Assembly (NCBI GenBank): GCA_910586615.1
Contig: CAJUJP010000017.1
Location: 1-64,000, forward strand
Origin: an uncultured Lachnospiraceae bacterium
GTDB taxonomy: Bacteria > Bacillota > Clostridia > Lachnospirales > Lachnospiraceae
DNA length: 64,000 bases
Reading direction: 5' to 3'
The translations under genes were made by a program, and so were the position numbers. The notes beneath the pieces are model-generated. The model ran no database searches. It was given only the letters and a program-made list of their open reading frames with translations, and was not told the origin of the DNA. Below, in pieces: positions 9,175-20,300 of this stretch. The stretch's first letter is position 1. Each line of letters opens with the position of its first letter.

Positions 9175-11688
9175 ATGGGGAACGCAGTTGATAGGAAAAA
9201 GTTATATCAGGATAACAGAGGCGGGGCTTTGGCCATGGTTATCGTTATCATTGCGTTTGTTGGGATTCTGGCAGGGGTTCTAATGTTTGTAGCCTTTGCC
9301 GGGTATCAGATGCGTGTCATAGATAAACAGGGTAAGGATAACTTTTACACTGCTGAGACTGTATTGGATGAAATCAACGTAGGCCTGCAGAATGAGATTT
9401 CCGAATCGCTTACCAAGGCATATGGAGAGGTTATGACGAACTATGCGCTGTATCGCAGTGCCAATGCCAGAAATAAGGCGTTTCATACGATTTATTTTAA
9501 TGAACTGCAGGACCGGCTGCAGAAGGATGCTGCACATGAGAAATATTATGATGTGGATAAGCTGCGAAGCTGGCTTTCAGATGACTTTGCCGGCGATCGG
9601 GCGGATCATAATACAACTAATGTAGGAAAAAGGAAGGGGTTTGGTACATACGGTGCGATCGTGGAGTCTAATGTTGATGACGGATCAGACGACGACAACG
9701 AGTACAGCGGCGGAAAGAAGTATGCGCTGGATGTGAATACCGACCGCCTTATTTTGAAAGATCTGAAAGTTACCTATGTAAACGAGAGAGGATTTGTTTC
9801 TATTATCAGTACGGATATACGGATCACTTTGCCTTCGTTCAATTTTTCACAGGCATCTGCACTGCCGGATCTGGCGGACTGCAGTATGATAGCCGATGAT
9901 ACGCTTTTGCTGGGGAACAGGACGGCGGGTGGAAATATTACGATCAAAGGCGATGCTTATGGCGGACAGATTTTTCTTGGTACGCCCAAAGGAGATGCCG
10001 GGGGAAAGGTTTATTCAGCGCTGGATAAGGAGCAGGAACTGTCGCTCCCAACATTGTTATCCACAAGCGTCAGCTTTGAGAAACCGGATGATGCGGATGA
10101 TGTCAGCGTTTCCACGGTAGTCAGCAGGAATAATGTGGAGATTGCCGAGGGAAGCAGTCTTAAAATGGACGAGGTGGAACTGTGGGGGCAGAATCTTATA
10201 TTGACATCTGCGTCCGTGGATCTGAAGGGCAGTGTCAATCTGAAGGATGATATGACGCTGGCGGGCAAAAACAGTAAAGCGGTTCTTGGCGGAGAGTATA
10301 ACGGGTTTGGTTATCTGGCCGCTTCTGCAGGCGGCGGCACAGAAAGCGGCGGTACAGGAGGCGGCAGCGGTGAGGGTGAGGATGAAAATCCCGCTGGTGA
10401 TCTCAGCGCCGATTCCAGCAGCGCCATCGTCATCAACGGCAGGGACAGCATTCTTGATTTGTCCGGACTGGAACGTCTGACCATCAACGGTAGAGCATAT
10501 GTGTCTACTTCATATCATAAAACAACGGATACGTCCGCTACAGAAGATGAGAAGAAAAATCAATATGATATTATGATGGGAGAATCAGTTGCGGTAAAGA
10601 GCAACCAGCTTATTTATCTGGTGCCGGGGGAGGCGCTGGGATGCCGTAAGGATGCCACAGGAGCCATCGGAGATTCGGAATTCGGATGCAATCCGCTTAC
10701 ATTGGAACAGTATGAGGAGATCATTAACAATCCGGATCAGTATCTTCTGCTGGACGGTTCAAGGCAGATTCCGGCGTTAGGGTATAAGAGCCTTAATAAT
10801 TATATAAAAGAAGAGACTGTTGCAGGCGGCGGTTCTGCTTATGTGCCGGAAATCGTCTTCAAACAGACCAATGCTGGACCGTTGGTATACTGTTATCTGC
10901 GGTTTCTCGATGAAGACGCGGCCAACAGATATTTCCGGGATTATTATGATATCAACACGGAGAGCGTGGATAAGTATACGAAGCTGTATGCGAAAGAGAT
11001 CAAGATGAAGGATGCCGACCAGATGCTGTATCTCAACATTGCGGGCAATATGCTTACCTATGAGGGCGATGAGACATGGGCGGTGGTAGGTTCCACAGAT
11101 TCTTCGGGAAATATTCAACAGGCGAAACGTATTTCTGCGATGAAGGAAGATGTGTTTAAATCGCTGCGTGCGAAGCTGGTAAGAACATCAAATCAGCTTA
11201 CTGATGAGGAGAAAGAGCAGACGGCATTCAAAAATATCATTGATGAGACGGAGCTGGAGATCATTCTTCATGAAAAAGGGACATCGGAAGCGAAAATAGA
11301 TACGCTGGGAGGTAGTCCTGAAAGTGCAATCCTTACGAAAAAGGATGAGTATATCGTGGACGGGAGTACGCCTTCTTCTGTAAAAATTATCGTAAGTCTT
11401 GGTGACGTGATCGTAAAGAAGGACTTCAAGGGACTGATTCTTGCCAAGGGAAATATTTTTGTGGAGGCGGACGCACCGATTACGCTGGAACCGATTGACA
11501 CGGATGCATTTGCAAATATACTTCGAACGAAGATTGATGAACTGTCGGCGGGCAAGGATTATTACTTGTTGAATATTTTCAAGGACGGCGTGAATTACAT
11601 CTATAATGGCAATACGTCAGGTGATATGGGAACAGACAGAGTTTCCATGGTAGACCTGATCAGTTACGAACGGTGGAGCAAGAAATAG
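9175..11688 (+). CDS. PilX/GspK-like large pilus-associated protein
   Basis: An 837-residue protein with one N-terminal hydrophobic segment (GGALAMVIVIIAFVGILAG) after a short basic leader. This resembles PilX/GspK-type components, which often lack the canonical Glu5; none is seen here and G|G replaces G|F. The C-terminal part repeats short Gly-rich strands (such as GNRTAGGNITIKGDAYGGQI), consistent with a beta-rich extracellular domain, and has a Gly/Ser tract near residues 383-405. The ribosome binding site is weak (AAGGTTAG). Position between PilV- and GspH-like pilins supports a role in the minor pilin complex. The exact function is not recognisable. Confidence 0.7.
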   Translation: MGNAVDRKKLYQDNRGGALAMVIVIIAFVGILAGVLMFVAFAGYQMRVIDKQGKDNFYTAETVLDEINVGLQNEISESLTKAYGEVMTNYALYRSANARNKAFHTIYFNELQDRLQKDAAHEKYYDVDKLRSWLSDDFAGDRADHNTTNVGKRKGFGTYGAIVESNVDDGSDDDNEYSGGKKYALDVNTDRLILKDLKVTYVNERGFVSIISTDIRITLPSFNFSQASALPDLADCSMIADDTLLLGNRTAGGNITIKGDAYGGQIFLGTPKGDAGGKVYSALDKEQELSLPTLLSTSVSFEKPDDADDVSVSTVVSRNNVEIAEGSSLKMDEVELWGQNLILTSASVDLKGSVNLKDDMTLAGKNSKAVLGGEYNGFGYLAASAGGGTESGGTGGGSGEGEDENPAGDLSADSSSAIVINGRDSILDLSGLERLTINGRAYVSTSYHKTTDTSATEDEKKNQYDIMMGESVAVKSNQLIYLVPGEALGCRKDATGAIGDSEFGCNPLTLEQYEEIINNPDQYLLLDGSRQIPALGYKSLNNYIKEETVAGGGSAYVPEIVFKQTNAGPLVYCYLRFLDEDAANRYFRDYYDINTESVDKYTKLYAKEIKMKDADQMLYLNIAGNMLTYEGDETWAVVGSTDSSGNIQQAKRISAMKEDVFKSLRAKLVRTSNQLTDEEKEQTAFKNIIDETELEIILHEKGTSEAKIDTLGGSPESAILTKKDEYIVDGSTPSSVKIIVSLGDVIVKKDFKGLILAKGNIFVEADAPITLEPIDTDAFANILRTKIDELSAGKDYYLLNIFKDGVNYIYNGNTSGDMGTDRVSMVDLISYERWSKK

Positions 11689-11699
11689 GAGCTGTTGAG

Positions 11700-12263
11700 A
11701 TGAAGGATGACAGGGGATTTTCCTTAGTTGAATTGATAATCGTTGTTGCAATTATGGCGGTTATGGGTGGTTTCCTTTTCTACGGATTTTCGCTTCTGAC
11801 CGGCCAGAATGCAAAGGAGTGCGCCAATGATCTGGCGGCGGCACTGAATAAAGAGAAAAACCAGGCGTTGACGAAATCGGCAACGGTGGATTGTTACCTG
11901 GAACTTATGCATAAAAGTGATGGTTACTATGTGAGATATTATATACCGGCAAGTGCCATTGCAAAGGGAAGCAGCGATGCTGACTGGGTGCTTGCAGAAG
12001 AGGAGAAGATTGGCAAGAATGCTGTGGATGTGACCTGTACGTTGGACGGAGCAGATGTTGTAATTGCAGACAGCAGGTCAGTGAAAATTATTTACGATCG
12101 TATTAACGGATCTGTAAAAGGAGCAGTTATATCGGACGGTTCCACCGTAAAAGTGGACAGTATTACAGAATATCAGCAGATAAGCTTCACGATTGACTGT
12201 GGAAGAACTTACAAGATAGAATTATTTCCGGCAACCGGTAAACACGTATTGAGCAGATTGTAG
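11700..12263 (+). CDS. GspH/FimT-like minor prepilin
   Basis: Prepilin of 187 residues with leader MKDDRG and helix FSLVELIIVVAIMAVMGG including Glu5. The rest fits a GspH/FimT-type minor pilin. ATG 11700 is preceded by AGGAGC at a good distance. The in-frame ATG at 11673 would overlap the preceding gene and lengthen the leader, so it is less likely. It starts 11 bases after the PilX-like gene and ends 18 bases before the PilW-like gene, so these are clearly co-transcribed. Confidence 0.87.
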   Translation: MKDDRGFSLVELIIVVAIMAVMGGFLFYGFSLLTGQNAKECANDLAAALNKEKNQALTKSATVDCYLELMHKSDGYYVRYYIPASAIAKGSSDADWVLAEEEKIGKNAVDVTCTLDGADVVIADSRSVKIIYDRINGSVKGAVISDGSTVKVDSITEYQQISFTIDCGRTYKIELFPATGKHVLSRL

Positions 12264-12281
12264 GCGGAGAGGAGAACTGCT

Positions 12282-14246
12282 ATGGGGGAGAACAGGGGAT
12301 TATCATTAGTTGAATTATTGATAACGATTGCTATTTTATCAATTGTACTGGCAATTGCGACCTCGTTTATGATAACGGGAAGCAGGAGTTTTGCCAAGGG
12401 AAGCGCTGATGCCAATCTGCAGGGAGAAGCCGAGCTTACCGTTAATCAGGTTGAGGATATGATCATTGATGTAAACGGCGGCATCTCCAAAAAGACAGTA
12501 CCGGACGGCTCAGCAGATCCGGATTCGGTGGAAGTTACCATGTATCATGCAGAGGATGACGGAAGCGGTACAATGGTCTACACGAAGGAAGTGGTAGAAT
12601 GGAAGAAGGCAGATCGGAGCATCTACTGCGGAAAGTGGGATGTCAGTTATGATGCTTCTACCGACAGTTATGTGGATGGCGCAGCTGTTTATGAGGATCA
12701 GCTTCTTGCAGAAGATGTAGAAGATTTTGATGTGGATCTGAGTGATACGATGACAAAGAAAGCATTGGACGGCTCGGAGAGGATTATCGTAAAATCTGTG
12801 CAAATCAGCGTGGGATATGAGGATGGTACCGGAAGAGTGGATTATGCCACAAGCCCGGTGATCACGCTTCGCAACAGAATGCTCTTAAGTGACAATATGG
12901 GTGATATTTTCGAAGAGACGACACCTATGGCGGATACGATGAAATTAAGGTATTCCGGTACACTTTATGGCGTGAGTTTTCCAGAGACGGATATTATAAA
13001 TCAGAGTTCGGAAGTGGAAAGGGGATATCCTTACAATATTTATGCGGTGATTAATTCCGGCTCGAATGTCAATGACCTGGTAGATTGGGAAATTGAAGAG
13101 TCTAATACGCTCAGTACCATTGACCAGAATGGTTATCTTAGTGTGAGTGACTATGAACCTAATATGTACCTGACGATCACTGCCAGATATAAATCCAATC
13201 CGAATAAAAAGGCGACGGGTGTAGTAAAGGTAGTAGGTGATCTCAGCAAATCACTTAAATCGGTTCATATCAGAACAAAGTCTTTGGAGCCATTTGCACC
13301 CAAATATGGCTCAATTGTGGTTACTGAAGGGTTTACTGCCAGTGAGGAAGCTGCAATTATTTATCAATGGACAGTCATACCTGTGGGAACGAACAGGGAT
13401 ATCAAAGATATTGTACAGGATTATTCAGGAAACGGAGATTCTTTAGATCTATCTATAAAGAAGGATCCGGCTAATTTTGGTATTATGCTTGAAATCACGT
13501 TGACTGCCCATTCGGATATAACAGGGCAGACAGTATCGGATCGGGTTAATTACAGGATCGATGATAATGGCGCTGTAGATGGTGATTCCAATATGGAGCG
13601 TGGCAAGCTTGTATATGGCAGCACATTTTTTAAGATGTCTGATAAATGGGCGGAAGAGTATCAATATAGCTGTTATTTCTGTGACGTATATGGCAACCGT
13701 ATATCAGAGTATGACAGTTTGCTGGGCTATTTGGAGTTAGTGCCTTCTTCGTGGGATACTTATCGTTTTTCATTTACTTCAGGCCTTCCTCGAAATCGTG
13801 ATTACTATGTGAAAGTCGTATGTAATTATAAGCATACGGAAAATGGAATTGAGAATAATTGGACATGTGAGCGCATTCATTATATTGCGGCGGTGCAATT
13901 GTATGGAAAGACATGGTATTGTAAGACAACATATAAAGCACAGGCTTTTGACTTTGAATATTCGGTAGAAGGATATTGGGAGAATGCATGGGCAGAGAGT
14001 AACCCTCCGGTTTATGAGTATAGTATTGAAGAATTTGAATATTCAGCCCCGGCCGGAGTGGTCATTACACCATATATAACGGGAACGGCAACTCATGGAG
14101 ACGATGTACCCATATATGCGTGGGGAAAGTGGGATGTGCAGGATTGGTCTGTGGCCGATGAAGTGGAATTACAGAGTATGAAGATTAAGATTTCCATGAA
14201 AGATAATCCTGAAATCTACACCTATACAACCATTATTTTTGAATAA
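12282..14246 (+). CDS. Large PilW-like minor prepilin with Ig-like domain
   Basis: A 654-residue prepilin with leader MGENRG and helix LSLVELLITIAILSIVLA. Cleavage would be at G|L rather than the usual G|F, and Glu5 is present. Residues about 250-317 resemble a bacterial Ig-like (Big_2) module: VDWEI, then TIDQNGYLSV, then LTITARYKSN and a closing VVKVVG strand. The remaining C-terminal 330 residues are beta-rich and aromatic and match no family I can name. The size and extra domain suggest an exposed minor pilin at the tip rather than a shaft subunit. A strong GGAGAGGAG site precedes ATG 12282. Confidence 0.82.
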   Translation: MGENRGLSLVELLITIAILSIVLAIATSFMITGSRSFAKGSADANLQGEAELTVNQVEDMIIDVNGGISKKTVPDGSADPDSVEVTMYHAEDDGSGTMVYTKEVVEWKKADRSIYCGKWDVSYDASTDSYVDGAAVYEDQLLAEDVEDFDVDLSDTMTKKALDGSERIIVKSVQISVGYEDGTGRVDYATSPVITLRNRMLLSDNMGDIFEETTPMADTMKLRYSGTLYGVSFPETDIINQSSEVERGYPYNIYAVINSGSNVNDLVDWEIEESNTLSTIDQNGYLSVSDYEPNMYLTITARYKSNPNKKATGVVKVVGDLSKSLKSVHIRTKSLEPFAPKYGSIVVTEGFTASEEAAIIYQWTVIPVGTNRDIKDIVQDYSGNGDSLDLSIKKDPANFGIMLEITLTAHSDITGQTVSDRVNYRIDDNGAVDGDSNMERGKLVYGSTFFKMSDKWAEEYQYSCYFCDVYGNRISEYDSLLGYLELVPSSWDTYRFSFTSGLPRNRDYYVKVVCNYKHTENGIENNWTCERIHYIAAVQLYGKTWYCKTTYKAQAFDFEYSVEGYWENAWAESNPPVYEYSIEEFEYSAPAGVVITPYITGTATHGDDVPIYAWGKWDVQDWSVADEVELQSMKIKISMKDNPEIYTYTTIIFE

Positions 14247-14342
14247 AGCGTAATATAGCACAATTCATTCTTCGGCTTCAAGCCGGCGGAAATTCCTGGT
14301 AACGTGGCGGTTGATTTCGACGAGCGGATAGGAAGTGTCAAA

Positions 14343-17300
14343 ATGAAAAGAACGATGAATCATAAAAACAAATTTAACAGGAAGCGTTTTGCAGCGGCGG
14401 CAGTGGCGGGACTGTCCGCTGCCGCTGTTGTTATAACGGCAGTATTTTCACGGCCCATGGAGGTGGAGGCGGCGGATACGCTGCTTGGCATCGAGAAACT
14501 GCGCGCCCGTTATAAGGCGAGTGGAAGTGAATTTACGATTCTGGAGATTGTACCTGACCGGGCGGCGGCGGAGATTGGTTTTCTTGTAGACGGATATGAG
14601 CCGGTTTTGTCTGAGTGGAATGAAGAGGAGATGACATGGACGAGTTGGCAGAACACTCTCTGTTCTCTTCCAACCGCTGCACGGCGAAAAGAATTTGTAG
14701 AGAAAAAGAAGGCTGAACTTCGCGAGTACTATGCTGAGCAGGGGATCAAGAAAAATTTTCCGGTTGAGATTTCGGAAGAAGAATATGAGGAGAGCAGTGA
14801 GAAAGCTGAAGGTTTCCAGAAGCTGGTATCGGATGGGGACAAGAGCGAGGGCTGGTTTGTAAAGGGTTCGGCTGACGGCGAGCAGGATAAATATCAGCTT
14901 TCTTTTAAGTACAGAGGAAAATATGATCTGGATGATTATCCTATCGACCCCGATTTGCTCTATTATACAGTGAGCAGTTCTATGAAGATCGACAGTGACG
15001 TGGCAGGTGGTATCGAGGACGACCGTTTTGTTTATAAGAAAGAGAAGGATGCCTTTGTCTGTCTGGGCACATGGGCGGAGATACGTGAGAAAGCACTTTC
15101 TTCTATATTAAATGATACTGCAGAGGAGGAAGTTGATAAAGATAAGGATGACTCCGACGACAGCAGCAATACTGAAGACGAGAAGGACGATGATGACAGC
15201 AGCGGATCTGATCATGAGGGCAGTAATGGCGATGGATCCGATGATGAAGAGAGTAACGGCGGTGGTGACGGATCCGATGATGAAGATGGGAATGGTAACG
15301 GCGGCGGATCCGGTAATGAAGGCAGTAATGGTGATGGTAACGGGTCCGGTAATGAAGATGGGAATGGTAACAGCGGCGGATCCGGTAATGAAGGCAGTAA
15401 TGGTGATGGTAACGGGTCCGGTAATGAAGACGGAAATGGTAACGGCGGCGGATCCGGTAATGAAGACGGAAATGGTGACGGTAGCGGGACTGGTAACGAA
15501 GGCAGCAATGGTGGTGACAACAGTGAGGGTACTGCTTCCGGTAATGTGAACGAAGACAGCGGCAGCGATGGTGAGGGCAACGGCAGTAATACAGGAGGCA
15601 GCAATAGCAGCAACAATGGTAATAACAGTGGAAATACCGGTGGATCAGCGAATGGAAGCGCTGAAAGTGCAAGTATAGCCGGAGCGGCAAAAGCAGTTGT
15701 ATTTGCAGCGGCTGATTTCCGTCAGGGAAAATGGTTCAGATTAGTTGCTGATAACGAACCAGGTTCTGATAACGGTACAGCTTCCGGCGGACAGCAAGGA
15801 TCCGGGGATGATGCCAATGCCGGCGGTAAGCCGGGGGCAGATAACGATGTGTCTGTCGGTGGCACAGGTGATGACGGTACAAAACCGGGTGACAATCCGG
15901 ATTCTGACAGCAGTACAAAACCGGGTGACAACGCAGGTTCTGACGACAGTCAAAATTCTGGTGATAATACGGGTACGGATGACAATACAGGTTCCGGGAA
16001 TGGAACAGACTCAGATAATGATCCGAATCCTGATGATGGTTCCGGATCAGGCGATCATGAAGATTCTGATGACAGTACAGGTTCTGATGACGAAACAGAT
16101 TCTGATACTGATACCGATGATGAGTTGAACCCCGATGATCCGGACGGTGACGATACGGATGATACCGATGGTGATGACAAGGCCGATCAGCCGGGTGCGG
16201 ACGATCCGATAGACGATGAGGATGAAGAGGAAAATAAGAAGGATGTTTTTGCGTCAGAACAGGTTTCCGCGTACTATCTGGTTGCTTTTGAGAAAGTGAC
16301 GGATTACTCGCAGCTTACTGAAAAGGATTCTATTTACACAGTAGATGCGATGGTACTCAGTGATAACGGTGAATATGTGTTTGTAGAATGGGGCGGTACG
16401 GACGAGAGCCAGACCAGACAGGTTTATACATTTCCGGGGAAGGAAATCTGGTGTAAAAATGCTTTCAAGAGCAATGAATGGTTCAGAAAATACGTCATTA
16501 ACATGGACAAAAAGGACTATGCCGATTTCAAGATCAAAGTACTGACATATACGCCTCAGGAATTGAATGAGATGGAACAGCTGCCGAATTTCCAGTTTCT
16601 GTATCTTAATTCCGGCTTGCGGGCGACGGGAATCTGGTCGGGCGGTTCCTCTGACAGCGGGGAAGACGAAGATAAGACAGATGACAGGAAAAGTAATAAT
16701 AAGCGTAACCCCGGTGATGGCAAAGGCGATGAAGAAGACGAGGAGAACGAAACCGGCGACGGAGATAAAAAAGACGATAAGGACAATGAAAACGGCGACG
16801 GGGAAGACGATAACACGGATGACACCACAGGCAGCGGCGACAACGGCAAGGGTGATGACACGGATGACACCACAGGCGGCGGTGATGATGGTAAAGGTGA
16901 TGGCACGGATGATACCACAGGCAGCGGCGACGATGGCAAAGGTGGTGACGCTGACGAGACCACAGGCAGCGGCGACGACAGCAAGGGTGATAGCACGGAT
17001 GATGCCTCAGGCGGTGATGACACCGGTAAAGATGATAATACCGATGATACATCAGGCGGCGTAGAAGATGGAAAAGACGACGGCACCGGCGATACTGCAG
17101 GCGGCAAAGGTGACAACACCGACAATAGCACAGGCAATGGCGGTTCCGGCCAAGATGACAACACCGGTGATTCCGCAGGCAGTGGAGGAGCCGGCAGACA
17201 ACCGGTATCCAGTGTTCTTCGGCAGAGCGGCTGGAATATGCTGGTGGCAGATTCGATAACAGGCAGTGATTCTGACAATAATCAGAGTCCGGCAGCGGGC

Positions 17301-20300
17301 GACAGTTCCAACCAGACTCAAAGTCCGGCAACAGGTGATAATTCTGGCCAGAATCAGGATTCATCAGCGGGTGGCGGTTCTGACAATAATCAGAGTCCGG
17401 CAACAGGAAATGATTCCGATGGAAATAATAATCCGGCAACAGATGATGATTCCGACGCAAGCCTGAGCCCGTCAACGGGTAACAATTCTGACGAGGATCA
17501 GGGTTCATCAGCAGGTGGTGATTCCGATGGGAACCAGTCTCCGACGGCAGATGACGATTCCCTTCCGGAAATTCCACCGGCAGCAGAAGACGGTGCTGAT
17601 CAGGGGCAGGATGCGGAAGACGGCTCAGACAGTGGAAGTGATCCCGATGCAGGCGACCATACAGGCGATATATCCGGTAATGATCCGGGGGATATTTCGG
17701 GCAATGATGTAGGAAATAAAGAGGTGAAGAAATATTCAGCGCAGGACAATGATCTGTCGGCTGATCTGCTTAAGTATTTCTTTGACAAGACGATCGCAGG
17801 TGCCATGCCGTGCCTGGTGGATGGTTCCATTTTGTACGTAAAGGATGACAGCGGAAGTATCGTGGTCAATGAAGAACTTGAGAATACCAATATTTTCAGA
17901 CTTTCCGCGATGCTTTGTCAGGATAATCTGAGTGAGTGGTATGAAAGCCATCGCAATAATTACAATAAATTGACAACAGAGCAGTTGATGAAGGGAATTG
18001 TGGACGACGCAGACAGGAATTTTGTGGAAGAGCAGGTTTACTGCAGGTTCGGCAATGATTCTATTATCAACGATCAGTTTTATTCTCCGACGATTTATCA
18101 GGACGGCGGGGAGATCGAACCCGGTTTTCAGTGTGTTCTGGATGAAATCAAGCTGGATAACCTGTACCGTGAATCGGATACATCGGGAAATTATAAACCG
18201 CTTTCCACAAGTATTTCGCAGGCCAAAGCGGTGAGGCATATTCTGAATTACAGAGACCGCAGAAAGGTAGAGACCAAGAAAGAGATCAGAGTACTGGAAA
18301 TCCAGCCTGCCATGGCGGATGAGCCGGAGCTTTCTCTGGATCAGATCAAGGCATGGGCGCCCGGTGTGGAGAAGGCCGATATCACCGTTATGACGACTGC
18401 TGAATTTATCGGTAAGATTGAGAAGCTGAACGAGACTTACGATCTGATTTATATCGGTACGAGCAAAGATCATCTGAATATGCGTTACTGGACAGACAAT
18501 AATTATATTGGCAAGCCTGATGAGAAGCATGTGGCCGCCGGGACGGTGTTCAATGATGCGGATATGGATGGTTTGATCTACTATAATATAGGAGATCTGC
18601 GAGTGGTGAATTTGCCAATGGCAGGTCTGCTTACCACGGAATATCGAAATGGCAACAGGAATGACTGGACATGGTTTTATAATTATGTAAGATATGGCGG
18701 CAACGATATTTCCAAGGAGAAGAAAAATGCGCTGCTTTCGTTCCTGGACGGATCTTATCCGGTTATCATTGCAGACGATTTCCTGGAACAGCCGGTGACG
18801 GTTTTTGCGGAAAGTGAGTATAAAGGTGCGCGCGTCAATCTGACTGAAGGCGAGTACACGAGTAAACAGCTTGCGGCGCTTGGCGTGAAACGGCTGGATA
18901 TTTCCTCTGTCAAGGTGAAGGAAGGTTACAGGCTGACTGTTTTTGACGGTGATGAATTTACAGGAAACAGAGAGACTTTTACAAAAGATGTGCCTGATTT
19001 TACCAAACAGGTAAACGGCGCGGGCAACTGGGATAATAAGACGTTATCTCTGATCATAGAGAGAGAGGAGAATGCATCGCCTGACAGAGCGATTGATGAG
19101 GATCATATCGACAACTGTACATATTTATATGAGTTCGTGACAAAGGCAATGAAGGATAAATATCTGAACTTTTATGCAAAGGGAGATATAGCGGATAATT
19201 CGGAGCTTTTTAAGTTCTATCTGAACCGTCCCAAGGTAAGTCTGACGAATACGGCAGTGGGCGGTGAGGCAGAAGAAGGCAGCGATATTTACTATATTAA
19301 TCCGGATGTCAACGGAAGATATAAACTGCAGTATGCGTTCAATATTAAAAATGAAGGAACGGCGTCTTATAATACAAAATATCGCTGTAAGCTCTATATT
19401 GACGTGAATTCAGACGGTAAATTCTCCAAACAGGAGGAGGTAGAGGATATTACCATCACCCAGGGAGGTAATCTGGTGTCTGCGGAGGAATTGTATGCTG
19501 ACACAGGATATCTGCTTACCAGAGATGTTCCCACGGGTTATAAGGGACTTCTGCCCTGGCGCGTGGAGATTACACAGGCGGATAATCCGAATATTTATAC
19601 TTCGCTGAACGGCTATACGAAGCTTAACGGAATGGACAAGGAAGTGCTGAAAATCTGCCAGATCAACAAAAATGGAGATGATGTGATCAACCTTAACTAT
19701 GAGGTTAACACAAAGGGCAGACATTTCAATACGTTGGTTTACGGCGGCCAGTATGATGGCGCTGACTATTCCGGAATTGCGGATGAGTTTGATCTGGACA
19801 TCACGACGATCAACATTGATGAGTTTGAGAGAAATTATTATGCTAATAATGATTATCTGAAAGATTTTAATATGCTGATCTTGGGCTTCTCAGATATGTA
19901 CGGTGATTTTTCGGGGAATGCCGAGAGCGGGCCGATGGGCGCTATCGTTGATTTTATCAACAGCGGGAAGAGTGTTCTTCTTGGGCATGACACGACATCA
20001 TTTTTTAATTCTCCGGATCTCGGACAGGGACCACAGGCGATGAAAGGGTATCCATGGAGAAATAATGCAACGCCGTTGGGAAATAAAAGCGACTGGTACT
20101 ATACCCGAAATGCGGCAACCTTGAATAAATATGTCCGTCCGCTGGTGGGTATGGACCGCTACGGCATACTGAGTTCTGAGATTTTGCAGAGGGGCAATAT
20201 ACTGCGTCAGGGAACCAATGATTATGATACGGTAGTTAATTCTGACAAAGATGTGGCCTATAAGCCAAAGAGCGGCAAAAAAGAGACAGTGCCGGAAGTA

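Noticed and set aside
15103..17577. Long open frames on the minus strand opposite the giant gene, rich in His/Arg/Cys or Pro/Ser/Leu
   Set aside because: They mirror the GGN/GAY-rich low-complexity codons of the + strand gene, have no ribosome binding sites and match no recognisable family.
18784..19075. Separate gene or domain boundary break within the giant protein
   Set aside because: The reading frame is continuous with family-like sequence on both sides, so the crystallin-like part is an internal domain.
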